A stretch of DNA of 25,105 nucleotides from a virus. Positions 7,969 to 14,782 of the stretch are shown here, in pieces (the first letter of the stretch is position 1; every line of letters begins with the position of its first letter). Where the stretch lies: IMG/VR virus record IMGVR_UViG_3300025138_000323, positions 1 through 25,105 of that record. The stretch is one strand, 5' to 3'. The position numbers and the translations under genes are program-made. The notes under the pieces were generated by a model. That model did not search any database and was not told the origin of the DNA. It worked only from the letters and a program-made list of their open reading frames with translations.

Positions 7969-9126
7969 ATGAAAATTACTTTAAAACGTACCCCAGAACA
8001 AGTCGAGCTTGTGAAAGCTATGGCTTCCCGCAACCGCACTGTTGCACATGAGGCTCAAGTAGCTCTTGCTGATTTCATCGGACCAGTTTTGGCCGAGGTT
8101 CTCAACAATGCTCCTACTATCAGCACTCTCTTCCAGTCGCTTCAATTTGACGCTGACGACAATCCTAGCATCCCGCTTGACCTTTACTACGACATCTCTG
8201 ATGAAGATTATGTCAAAGTATGGAGCCAAAGCCATGCTGGTGGACTTCCGAGTAACCAAGTGCTTCCTACAGCTTCCGAGCTGAAGCTTGCCACTTACAC
8301 TCTTGATTCTGCTGTTGACTTTGATCGTCGTTACGCCGCTAAAAGCCGCATGGATGTTATCGGTAAGACTTTCTCCCGTGTTGCACAGGAGATTCTTCTT
8401 AAGCAGGAGCGTACATCCGCTTCCCTAGTCATGACTTCGCTTGCTAACGCAACCATTAAAACATCTCCACTCGCTGGAGATGCTCAGGTTTTCCGTTCTG
8501 CTCTTGCTGGTTCATTCCTTATTGATGACCTCAATAAGCTTATGACTCTTGCTAAGCGTATCAATACTTCATGGATCGGTGGAACTCCTACCTCTCGCAC
8601 TCGCGGTATTACTGACCTTATCGTTTCTCCAGAGATTATCGGTAGCATTCGCTCTATGGCTTATAACCCTGTTAACACTCGCGGCGGTGACGGCGCAGGT
8701 GCAGCTGGTGACGCTTCAGATGCAATTGGTATCGCAGCTCCAGAATCACTTCGTGAAGATCTTTTCCGCAATGCTGGTCTTGATAGCTTCATGGGTCTTA
8801 ACATTCTTGAGTTTAACGAGATGGGCAAAGGACAGAAGTTCAACACTATCTTTGATACTGCTGCAGGGAATACCTCCTTCGCTAAGTTCGATGGAACCAG
8901 CACAGCGGTATTTGACGGTGCTGCTAGTGAGATCGTCGTTGGAGTTGATCGCACTCGCGATTCCCTCATGCGCGTTGTTGCTACTGATCCAGATAGCAAT
9001 AGCGAGATGAACTTGATTGCAGATGACCAATACAGTGTTCGTCAGAACAAGATTGGTTACTACGGTCAAATCGAAGAAGGTCGTGTTGTCCTTGACAACC
9101 GTGTACTCCTTGGATGTATCGTCTAA
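7969..9126 (+). CDS. Major capsid protein
   Basis: The 385-residue protein forms the head shell. It lies immediately after scaffold and decoration genes and before a strong terminator, the classical capsid position. The N-terminal helical segment (about 1-45) could be an arm, followed by LADFIGPVLAEVLNNAPTIS, a beta-rich middle, a Gly/Ala-rich loop near residues 240-262 and a C-terminal region ending in GYYGQIEEGRVVLDNRVLLG, consistent with an HK97-type fold although I cannot prove the fold by eye. All 22 arginine codons are CGT or CGC, unlike the AGA/AGG habit of most genes in the window, which fits very high expression. No cysteine-rich or Ig-like extension is seen. Confidence 0.85.
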   Translation: MKITLKRTPEQVELVKAMASRNRTVAHEAQVALADFIGPVLAEVLNNAPTISTLFQSLQFDADDNPSIPLDLYYDISDEDYVKVWSQSHAGGLPSNQVLPTASELKLATYTLDSAVDFDRRYAAKSRMDVIGKTFSRVAQEILLKQERTSASLVMTSLANATIKTSPLAGDAQVFRSALAGSFLIDDLNKLMTLAKRINTSWIGGTPTSRTRGITDLIVSPEIIGSIRSMAYNPVNTRGGDGAGAAGDASDAIGIAAPESLREDLFRNAGLDSFMGLNILEFNEMGKGQKFNTIFDTAAGNTSFAKFDGTSTAVFDGAASEIVVGVDRTRDSLMRVVATDPDSNSEMNLIADDQYSVRQNKIGYYGQIEEGRVVLDNRVLLGCIV

Positions 9127-9150
9127 GCTAGACTTAACACTTATAAAGAG

Positions 9151-9179
9151 AGCCACTCCTTCGGGGGTGGCTTTTTTTT
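9151..9179 (+). terminator. Rho-independent terminator after the capsid gene
   Basis: AGCCACTCC (9151-9159), loop TTCG (9160-9163), GGGGTGGCT (9164-9172) and a T-run to 9179. The stem has nine pairs with one T-G wobble, a very stable UUCG tetraloop closed by C-G, and eight T's. It closes the head operon 24 bases after the capsid stop. Confidence 0.95.
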
Positions 9180-9206
9180 GTAATTTTTTTATTTAGTGTA
9201 TATAAT
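9178..9206 (+). promoter_or_regulatory. Candidate promoter for the post-capsid genes
   Basis: TTGTAA (9178-9183), a 17-base spacer and a perfect TATAAT (9201-9206). The -35 element begins in the end of the terminator T-run. Predicted start is about 9213, essentially the ATG at 9212, implying a leaderless or almost leaderless transcript. Confidence 0.55.
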
Positions 9207-9211
9207 ACTGT

Positions 9212-9661
9212 ATGGCTGACGAAGAAAACAAAGAAGAGAATGGAATGCCTTTCAATGAGGTGACTACTGGGCAAGAGATTCCCCCTAAGAAGGGTTTGTT
9301 GGAGGAGTTAGATGAGCTTAGAGCGAATGGCCAGACTAGCACAGCTAGATATCAAGAGGTAATGAAAGAGGTGGAAGTTATCTTCGGAACAGGGGAAACC
9401 AATAGTTTTGGCACTAATGATATTAATATTCTTAAAGAGAAGCTAAACAAAATGAGTAAGGCAGATCTCCAAGCTTTCTCTCGTAAGGTAGGAGTCAATC
9501 CATACTACGAAAAAGGCGCTGTCCATGACAATATTATCAAGGAGTTCAATAGGTATAATAGTAGAGGGAATATCGCTACTGCTCCCCAACCAGTCCCAGC
9601 TATGGAACTAGACCCTAATGATCCTAAACATAAAGAAGTTCTTGATTGGTTAAATCAATAA
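9212..9661 (+). CDS. Unknown head-region protein with a SAP/LEM-like helical segment
   Basis: The protein has 149 residues. The N-terminus (1-65) is acidic and probably disordered or helical, with a Pro-rich patch. Residues about 70-115 hold NILKEKLNKMSKADLQAFSR followed by KVGVNP and a further helix, a helix-loop-helix pattern seen in small SAP, HeH/LEM or Rho-N type nucleic-acid-binding modules; this is a resemblance only. A Pro-rich linker and a short acidic helix end the protein. It is the first gene after the capsid terminator and is followed 19 bases later by another small gene. No Shine-Dalgarno site precedes ATG 9212. Possible roles are head completion or DNA contact at the vertex. 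Confidence 0.6.
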   Translation: MADEENKEENGMPFNEVTTGQEIPPKKGLLEELDELRANGQTSTARYQEVMKEVEVIFGTGETNSFGTNDINILKEKLNKMSKADLQAFSRKVGVNPYYEKGAVHDNIIKEFNRYNSRGNIATAPQPVPAMELDPNDPKHKEVLDWLNQ

Positions 9662-9675
9662 AGATGGTGTAATAC
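9646..9675 (+). promoter_or_regulatory. Weak candidate promoter before the 9681 gene
   Basis: TTGGTT (9646-9651), 18 bases, TAATAC (9670-9675), then five bases and ATG 9681. The distance from the -10 element to ATG is the same as at 9212, and a GTGTA sequence is present in both. Confidence 0.3.
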
Positions 9676-9680
9676 ACTAT

Positions 9681-10166
9681 ATGCCGAATGTATTAGAAGA
9701 CCTCGCTTCAGGGATTGTCACCACGGAATTTGATGGTGATACAGGGATAGCTACAGTCGCTAGTGTTAGCGGGTGGCTTTATGAGAACTTAGGACAAGTC
9801 AATTCTTACCTCTATACAAACTTTAGTGGAGATAACGCCACAGGGACATATGGATTTATGGATATTGAAGCTCAGAACGTCCTCAAAGAGCTATACCTTT
9901 CTAATTACTACAATAAAGAGGCTAGGAACGCCCTCAGAGGCATTACTAAGTCATCTGTGAGTGGAGACAACGTTTTGTCCCTAAGAGACGGTGAGAGCGC
10001 TGTGACGTTCATTAACCGTAATGAGGTATCTAAAGTCTATCGAGGGTTAGCTAACGACTGTATGGATAAGGTCACTCAAATGGCAGCTCAATACAACATC
10101 TACCAAGCCCAACCTAGACAGTTGGGTGGTATAGATGCTAGTGGAATAGGTGTGGTTTACACCTAG
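9681..10166 (+). CDS. Probable head-tail connector (adaptor-like) protein
   Basis: The 161-residue protein has a mainly helical pattern: LEDLASGIVTTEF, a GWLYENLGQVNSYLYTNFSG segment, ALRGITKSS, and a C-terminal helix with VYRGLANDCMDKVTQMAAQY. Size and position, after the capsid and before the neck genes, match the adaptor that docks on the portal and forms the first neck ring in siphoviruses and myoviruses. I recognise no exact family. Its stop codon lies one base from the stop of the convergent minus-strand gene, with a short hairpin (10148-10164) inside its last codons. No ribosome binding site is obvious; the start is close to a promoter-like sequence. Confidence 0.55.
   Translation: MPNVLEDLASGIVTTEFDGDTGIATVASVSGWLYENLGQVNSYLYTNFSGDNATGTYGFMDIEAQNVLKELYLSNYYNKEARNALRGITKSSVSGDNVLSLRDGESAVTFINRNEVSKVYRGLANDCMDKVTQMAAQYNIYQAQPRQLGGIDASGIGVVYT
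10148..10164. repeat. Short hairpin at the convergent gene ends
   Basis: AGGTGT, loop GGTTT, ACACCT forms a six-pair stem at the point where plus- and minus-strand genes meet. No T-run follows on either strand, so it would at most be a weak terminator. Confidence 0.3.
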
Positions 10167-10167
10167 A

Positions 10168-10377
10168 TTACTTACCTTGTAGGATAGCCTTCTGCTTAAG
10201 GTATTCGGCACGAATAGCATCATCCTGTTCGGGATGAGCTTTACGGGCTGCTACAAACTCCTTCTTCAGATCTCCAAGAGTCTTAGCTGTAGGTTTTAAG
10301 GCTTCTGCCTTTTTAGGGGCTTCCACCTTTTTTTCTACAGCCTTCTTCGGTTCCGCTTTCTTTTTTGAATCACTCAT
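10168..10377 (-). CDS. Small Lys/Ala/Glu-rich protein
   Basis: The protein has 69 residues starting MSDSKKK. The first half is repeated Lys, Ala, Pro and Glu, like a disordered nucleic-acid- or protein-binding tail; the second half (LGDLKKEFVAARKAHPEQDD and following) is a predicted helix. I place the start at ATG 10377, four bases after the upstream stop, rather than the in-frame ATG at 10422, which would overlap that gene by 41 bases and add a stretch unlike the rest. It is the last gene of the inverted tail operon, directly after another small charged protein. Function is unknown; a minor tail or chaperone role is possible. Confidence 0.6.
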   Translation of the reverse strand: MSDSKKKAEPKKAVEKKVEAPKKAEALKPTAKTLGDLKKEFVAARKAHPEQDDAIRAEYLKQKAILQGK

Positions 10378-10381
10378 TTTA

Positions 10382-10564
10382 TTATGCGTCTGGGTGTGTG
10401 TCAAACCAATCTTTACCGTCATTAAACACCCTATTTTTACGCCTCATAGGGACATTCGGGTCATTTAATTTGCCAGTAAAAGTTTTTTTGTTTTTATCGG
10501 TTACCTTCTCCTCCTCAAAAGAGTAGAAGAATTTTTTTTCTGTTTTTTTATCTTTATCAGACAT
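10382..10564 (-). CDS. Small charged protein of unknown function
   Basis: The 60-residue protein starts MSDKDKK, resembling the start of its downstream neighbour. It has an acidic/basic N-terminus with an aromatic FFYSFEEE patch, then NDPNVPMRRKNRVFNDGKDW near the C-terminus. It starts one base after the major tail protein stop and ends four bases before the next gene, so it is clearly part of the same message. No family is recognised. Tight spacing with the major tail gene suggests a small virion component or tail assembly factor. Confidence 0.6.
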   Translation of the reverse strand: MSDKDKKTEKKFFYSFEEEKVTDKNKKTFTGKLNDPNVPMRRKNRVFNDGKDWFDTHPDA

Positions 10565-10565
10565 A

Positions 10566-11732
10566 CTAAACTGTAAAAACGTGATTTGCGCCTATACCAC
10601 TCATAAATACTCCGTTATCGGTATCATTAGGACCGCCAATTTGAGTGGAGAAAGTAAGGTCTACGGTTTTATTGGACCCAATACTAGAAGAGAAAGATTG
10701 ACTATCTATTCTTACACCTTTTAGTGTGTATTTAATAGCGTCATTCCCTTTTTGATCCTTAACAGTAATGCTAGCTGATTGAGTGCCAGAATTCAGTATG
10801 CTTGCTAAGTTTTGGGCGTGGGCATTAGCTACAATCGCGCTGACATTCAATGTTGCACTTACAGGGAAATCAACTTCTCTCGCAAATGGGAATCGACTAC
10901 CAAGTCTATCAATAGGAGTCCTTGAAAGGGGGAGGGAGATAGAAGCACTTTGGACATGAGCGCCGTCTGCACCATCTAGTTTTACTAGAGATTCTCCTTC
11001 GACATCGGCTAGAGATAAGGTTACATCTCCTGGGCGTAATGCGGTAATTGATGGGTCACCCAATTTCCCTGTGATCCCTCCATCTTCTGTTGGATTTGGG
11101 AGAGTGATAAAAGTAATTCCTGTAGTACCTGATTCCTGATTTATTGCAGGAGTAGGGATGGCACCACCCACAGCACTGATGGCCGAGTTCATATTAGCCC
11201 CCTCAACTGTAACATTTACAGTGGGTAAAGAGCCTACAGAAAGATCAACGCTATAATCACTAAGGTAGCAATTACCTACACCAAGGACAGTATCATTTCC
11301 GTTAAGAACGTCCCCAGTACCCGCTTTATTCAAATCTTCACCATCAGGAGAAGTTACAATAAAGAAATTAACTCCAGAACTAGAAGTTAATTGCCCAGAA
11401 GCGAAGTTTCCCTGATCAAAAGCTGCCCCCGTGGTACTTCTCTGTGACCCAGCTCCAGTACCAGAATTTTGCACGAAAAAGCCCAAAGCTCTTTCGTTAA
11501 ATCCATCTGTAAGATAATAACTAAAGTCAAGGCTAACAGTGGGTGGATCAAGAACCAACGAGTCAATCCTAGCTAAGTCTCCGAATTGGTTAACATCTTG
11601 ACGATTAATCGTGAAGCTATAGTTAGCACTTTGGACACGGCCTAATTGTTCGTGGTCTGCTATTCCTCCAAGGCTAGCGTCTTTTCCGACAAACAAGCCT
11701 TCTGATTGGTAAATTACTCTGTTTCTTGACAT
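10566..11732 (-). CDS. Major tail (tube) protein
   Basis: The 388-residue protein is beta-rich and Ser/Thr/Gly-rich, as expected of tail tube subunits that polymerise round the tape measure. Its order in the inverted operon, after head closure, neck and terminator-like genes, is the usual place. Residues 35-73 (SANYSFTINRQDVNQFGD and VSLDFSYY) and 153-178 (GNCYLSDYSVDLSVGSLP) recur in the two distal tail proteins at 22677 and 24441, showing a shared fold. A middle linker (about 190-255) precedes a C-terminal half with SLPLSRTPIDRLGSRFPFAR, also matched in the 22677 protein. An AAAGAA box lies nine bases before the ATG. Arginine codons are largely AGA/AGG, unlike the capsid genes. Confidence 0.78.
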   Translation of the reverse strand: MSRNRVIYQSEGLFVGKDASLGGIADHEQLGRVQSANYSFTINRQDVNQFGDLARIDSLVLDPPTVSLDFSYYLTDGFNERALGFFVQNSGTGAGSQRSTTGAAFDQGNFASGQLTSSSGVNFFIVTSPDGEDLNKAGTGDVLNGNDTVLGVGNCYLSDYSVDLSVGSLPTVNVTVEGANMNSAISAVGGAIPTPAINQESGTTGITFITLPNPTEDGGITGKLGDPSITALRPGDVTLSLADVEGESLVKLDGADGAHVQSASISLPLSRTPIDRLGSRFPFAREVDFPVSATLNVSAIVANAHAQNLASILNSGTQSASITVKDQKGNDAIKYTLKGVRIDSQSFSSSIGSNKTVDLTFSTQIGGPNDTDNGVFMSGIGANHVFTV

Positions 11733-11741
11733 AATTAAAGA

Positions 11742-11747
11742 TTCTTT
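11742..11747 (-). promoter_or_regulatory. AAAGAA box before the major tail protein start
   Basis: On the minus strand AAAGAA is followed by nine AT-rich bases and the ATG at 11732. It matches the leaders of the scaffold and capsid starts within one base of spacing. Confidence 0.4.
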
Positions 11748-11782
11748 ATTTTGTTTACAGTTTTAATATTAAAATATGAAAT

Positions 11783-12634
11783 TTATTGGAAGCGATATCT
11801 ATATTGTTCTATGTCGAAATCGACAAATCCGACATAAAGCTCATTCGCAAGGACATTTCTGGTCCTATCTGTTAGTTTTGAGGTTCTAACTTTCTCTATA
11901 CAGAACTTAGTTTCCCCTTTGTAGTCTTCCGCTAAGCCTGTGTAGTTAAAGCTCCCCCCTTTTAGATCTCCAAGTTCTGTGATTGGGTAACCTGACATTG
12001 GTATAGCCGCAATTACCTCATCGACTGAATCCATAAAGATAGACATGACTCCATCTAATTGGTAAGTATCCTCTGCGAGAACAACGGCTTTAGCTTGGAC
12101 TTTTGTCTCTTGCATACCTCCAAGAGCAAATGGGCTATTCTCTGCTTGAGAAACAGACAGGAAAATAGCAGGGACTACGTCATCATAAGGCTCAATATAC
12201 GTGAGTGGGCCAGACGGGAGTCTTGAATTAACAGTGTATTTGTTTTCTACTATTAAGTCATCTTCGGTATCATTAGTGAGATAAACATTAAAATCTTTTA
12301 CCGCGAACTCCCCTGTAACAGTCATACTAGTATCACTACCAGAGAATAAAGCTCTGCCATTTTCAAAATCGAAAACCACACCGTCATCTCGACCTGATGT
12401 GCCAGCCCCTACTACTGAAACCCCTGTAGGTATAATAGCTCCAGAAATTGATGAATCTGTTACCCATTGTTTATAAGGGCTTCCATAAGCCACATATCTA
12501 GAATCTAATCTGGGGTCAGCATAATTAAATAGCTCTCCAGTCTTATTGCTGTAAGCTTCACCTTTTTTAAGTAAGAAATTATCAAACCACAAAAAGAAAG
12601 ATGAGGTTAGTTTGTGTTGGAATTGTTCAATCAT
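11783..12634 (-). CDS. Probable neck/tail terminator-region structural protein
   Basis: The protein has 283 residues. The N-terminal segment (about 1-60) is aromatic and polar (FFLWFDNFLLKKGEAYSNK), followed by a Gly/Ser/Thr-rich beta region with SGAIIPTGVSVVGAGTSG, and a C-terminal half that includes AAIPMSGYPITELGDLKGGS and a final beta strand region VGFVDFDIEQYRYRF. It lies between the gp10-like neck gene and the major tail protein, where tail terminator or tail completion proteins are encoded. It overlaps the upstream stop by an ATGA junction. The length is greater than typical terminators (about 130-200 residues), so an alternative is a separate structural tail protein. I recognise no family. 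Confidence 0.5.
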   Translation of the reverse strand: MIEQFQHKLTSSFFLWFDNFLLKKGEAYSNKTGELFNYADPRLDSRYVAYGSPYKQWVTDSSISGAIIPTGVSVVGAGTSGRDDGVVFDFENGRALFSGSDTSMTVTGEFAVKDFNVYLTNDTEDDLIVENKYTVNSRLPSGPLTYIEPYDDVVPAIFLSVSQAENSPFALGGMQETKVQAKAVVLAEDTYQLDGVMSIFMDSVDEVIAAIPMSGYPITELGDLKGGSFNYTGLAEDYKGETKFCIEKVRTSKLTDRTRNVLANELYVGFVDFDIEQYRYRFQ

Positions 12635-13215
12635 TTCAAGTTTTCAAATCGTTTTCGGTATCTTTTAATCAAAGAAGATATATAAGGTCTATTTTGAAAT
12701 CTACCGCTTCTGACTTTCTTTACACGGCTTTGGATAGCTGCCCCCGATCTTCCGTCACTTTTTCTTAATAAATATCCTAACCCTGACAAACCTCTTTCTA
12801 TACCTTCAGCCCAACTCCTCCCAGAAGCCCAAGGTAAAGGTGTGACCATGAATATATCTTCTGCTGTAGGTAAAGACACTTCAAATTCAACTCCTATGCC
12901 TCTTTGTCTTATTTCTTGTTTGTAAATTATTTGAGTCCCCTCTAGCAATTGTAAGATGGGAGATATTGGCTGCTCTCCAGAATTAAAACCTATAAATGCA
13001 AATAAATTACTAATACCACCAAGAGTACCACTGACGTTTGATGCTCCAGCTCCTTCTAGCAGTTCTATAGTTACAGGATCAGTCAAGAACTCTTTGATCA
13101 TTTCATTTTTTAGATCTTTGAATTTCTTGTTTATGTCCTTTTCGAAGTCTCTTCTTAGAGCTTTTGGGGCTTGCCTTTTTAAAGCATTCTGGACATCTAT
13201 AGGGAGTTTTGCCAT
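12631..13215 (-). CDS. Neck protein, HK97 gp10-like candidate
   Basis: The 194-residue protein is basic. It has an N-terminal helix with many Lys/Arg (ALRRDFEKDINKKFKDLKNE), a central beta part, and a C-terminus with RSGAAIQSRVKKVRSGRFQN then RPYISSLIKRY. The pattern of helix, small alpha/beta core and closing aromatic-basic helix resembles HK97 gp10-like neck or tail-completion proteins, which join connector and tail; I judge this by order and shape, not by a clear signature. The stop overlaps the next start (ATGA) and the start directly abuts the upstream stop, so the three genes are translationally coupled. Confidence 0.5.
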   Translation of the reverse strand: MAKLPIDVQNALKRQAPKALRRDFEKDINKKFKDLKNEMIKEFLTDPVTIELLEGAGASNVSGTLGGISNLFAFIGFNSGEQPISPILQLLEGTQIIYKQEIRQRGIGVEFEVSLPTAEDIFMVTPLPWASGRSWAEGIERGLSGLGYLLRKSDGRSGAAIQSRVKKVRSGRFQNRPYISSLIKRYRKRFENLK

Positions 13216-13683
13216 CTATTCAGTTGGGCTTAGAACGAAGGTGTAGAATTGATTAGAGGTGAAACCTCTAGGCGTACCGTCACTTTCTATTATAAACATT
13301 GTGCCATCAAACTCAACTCTACGGGCTTCACTGAGATAGTTGTATCCATCTACTTTAACCACTATTCTTACTGTACCATCAGATACTACCACTTTGTTTT
13401 GAGTGCCAGCTTGATCTGCTGGGCCATCATCTGTCAAATACGATGTATCCATGTCATCGTAATATATCCGAGCTTGAAAAGTCTGAGATTCCGTGGAATA
13501 TTCAACTGAACTGTCAGAACCAGTATTAGTTCTTCCATACAAAGAGTTCCAAGAGCTATTAGAAGCTATGAGGGTTTTCTTAGCATTCTTATAAACTGTT
13601 ATAGTTCGCGCAAATGTAGTATGTAAAGTGTCAGCTAAGTTCTGAACTTTTGTTATTTGGTCGCTTGATAAAAAACCTGCCAT
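13216..13683 (-). CDS. Probable head closure (stopper) protein
   Basis: The protein has 155 residues. It starts with a short helix (SDQITKVQNLADTLHTTFAR) and is otherwise beta-rich, with TITVYKNAKK, QARIYYD, VRIVVKVDG and TMFIIESDGTPRG strands. This size and composition are typical of head closure proteins (SPP1 gp16-like) that plug the connector after packaging. It is the first gene of the inverted operon, followed by the neck, terminator and tube genes in the common order. The start is ATG 13683, with a short leader facing the divergent gene at 13728. Confidence 0.5.
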   Translation of the reverse strand: MAGFLSSDQITKVQNLADTLHTTFARTITVYKNAKKTLIASNSSWNSLYGRTNTGSDSSVEYSTESQTFQARIYYDDMDTSYLTDDGPADQAGTQNKVVVSDGTVRIVVKVDGYNYLSEARRVEFDGTMFIIESDGTPRGFTSNQFYTFVLSPTE

Positions 13684-13727
13684 GTTGATTTTTACACTAT
13701 TATTTATATAATAAGATAGGTTTAAGG
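13684..13727. promoter_or_regulatory. Divergent promoter region
   Basis: Only 44 bases separate two divergent operons. Plus strand: TTGATT (13685-13690), 16 bases, TATAAT (13707-13712), start predicted near 13719, with AGG before ATG 13728. Minus strand: AT-rich -10 candidates (TATAAA at 13709-13704, TAATAG at 13703-13698) before ATG 13683, with a weaker -35. Both promoters overlap, so expression of the two tail blocks may be linked. Confidence 0.5.
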
Positions 13728-14015
13728 ATGAACGCTAAAAAAAATTTGGAAAAGCTGTCTAATGATGAGATCTCTAGGCTTTTTAAGATGATGCTAATGT
13801 TGGTCGAAGATATGAAGAAAGACCATGATTTTCATTATGAGAAGCTTTATAAGAATATCCCGAAGAAGTATCACCCGATTATAGATACCGCAGATCACTT
13901 TACCCCTGATAAGGCTGATTGGATTCGAAAAAGAATTTTAGATTGCGGTAATGAATCTATTAGAAATTTGTGTTCAAGAATCGATAATTATCAGGTAAGT
14001 TTTACATTTAAATAA
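13728..14015 (+). CDS. Small helical protein of unknown function
   Basis: The 95-residue protein is charged and helical: NLEKLSNDEISRLFKMMLML, a His/Lys/Tyr-rich middle (KDHDFHYEKLYKNIPKKYHP) and a C-terminal DWIRKRILDCGNESIR segment. It contains two Cys residues but no metal-site pattern. It opens the plus-strand tail block behind a good promoter and is followed 11 bases later by the chaperone-position gene, which has an AAGGAAAAAGG ribosome binding region. I recognise no family; a tail assembly factor or a regulator of the block are both possible. Confidence 0.6.
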   Translation: MNAKKNLEKLSNDEISRLFKMMLMLVEDMKKDHDFHYEKLYKNIPKKYHPIIDTADHFTPDKADWIRKRILDCGNESIRNLCSRIDNYQVSFTFK

Positions 14016-14026
14016 GGAAAAAGGTT

Positions 14027-14782
14027 ATGGCATTTAAAGAATTATATTCATTCACTATTGAAGAAGAAAAAGAAGTCGAAAAAACTTCTAAAAGAAAAAA
14101 CAAGAAGACTGGAGAGGAGACCACTGTCACTAAAAAAGTGAAGCAAAAAGTCCCGATTCAAATTTCTATTAAACGCCCTTCCCGTAGAGAACTGGAAGAA
14201 GCTGAGCTGGAATACTCTGTGGAGATGAGCCGCTGTGTTAAAAAAGGTATTTTGACTAAGGCTATGCTATATAAAAAATACAGTGATACTGGCGGTGTCT
14301 GGACTGAAGACGAGGCTAAAGATTATGGGGTTCTTTATAAAGAAACCTTTGAAATTCAAAATAAGTATGTTCGTCTAGAGACTATTGAAAAAAAGACTGA
14401 TGCTCAACTAAAAGAGCTGGACCAGTTAAAGACTGACCTAGCAGAGATTAGGCGCAAGCTCGTAGATGCTGAGACTTCGATGGAAAGCTTGTTTAACCAT
14501 ACCGCTGATAATAAAGCTCAAAACAGACTACTTCTTTGGTATACACTTATGCTTACAAACATCAAGGCTGATGCTGATGGGGAGTTCGCTCCTTATTTTC
14601 AAGGTAAGGATTTTGATGAAAAAATTGAAGATTACTACAAGAAAGAGGACGAGGCTTCTGCATTTTACTCAGACGTTGTAAAAAAAGTTACCACGGTCTT
14701 AGCTTTCTGGTTCTTTAACCAAGCATCTTCTCCTGACGAATTTAATAAGCTTATTGAAGATGTCGAAAAAGGTGAGGTTTGA
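14027..14782 (+). CDS. Tail assembly chaperone candidate (first gene)
   Basis: The 251-residue cytoplasmic protein is highly charged and helical. Residues 1-50 are Lys/Glu-rich (EEEKEVEKTSKRKNKKTGEE); 52-62 form a strand-like IQISIKRPSRR; residues about 105-165 are a coiled-coil-like region; then a hydrophobic LLLWYTLMLTNI segment near 168-180 and a C-terminal helix, VTTVLAFWFFNQASSP. It lies between the tube gene cluster and the tape measure gene, where tail assembly chaperones (lambda G/GT-like) are found. It ends in TGA overlapping a TTG that opens the next frame, which is -1 relative to this gene. No slippery heptamer is visible. The role is inferred from place and size. Confidence 0.55.
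   Translation: MAFKELYSFTIEEEKEVEKTSKRKNKKTGEETTVTKKVKQKVPIQISIKRPSRRELEEAELEYSVEMSRCVKKGILTKAMLYKKYSDTGGVWTEDEAKDYGVLYKETFEIQNKYVRLETIEKKTDAQLKELDQLKTDLAEIRRKLVDAETSMESLFNHTADNKAQNRLLLWYTLMLTNIKADADGEFAPYFQGKDFDEKIEDYYKKEDEASAFYSDVVKKVTTVLAFWFFNQASSPDEFNKLIEDVEKGEV

Noticed and set aside
8549-9010. Long plus-strand ORF in another frame inside the capsid gene
   Set aside because: It is a hydrophobic, repetitive shadow of the capsid frame with no start signal; the CGN-rich codon bias of the capsid creates the open frame.
8746-9156. Minus-strand ORF crossing the end of the capsid gene
   Set aside because: It starts in the terminator hairpin and lacks a ribosome binding site or recognisable domain.
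10378-10422. Longer start (ATG 10422) for the small Lys-rich gene
   Set aside because: It would overlap the upstream gene by 41 bases and add residues unlike the rest; ATG 10377 is four bases after the upstream stop.
14762-14782. Programmed -1 frameshift joining the 14027 and 14779 genes
   Set aside because: The -1 frame has a TGA at 14773-14775, leaving only seven bases for slippage, and no X-XXY-YYZ heptamer lies there. Reinitiation at TTG is simpler.
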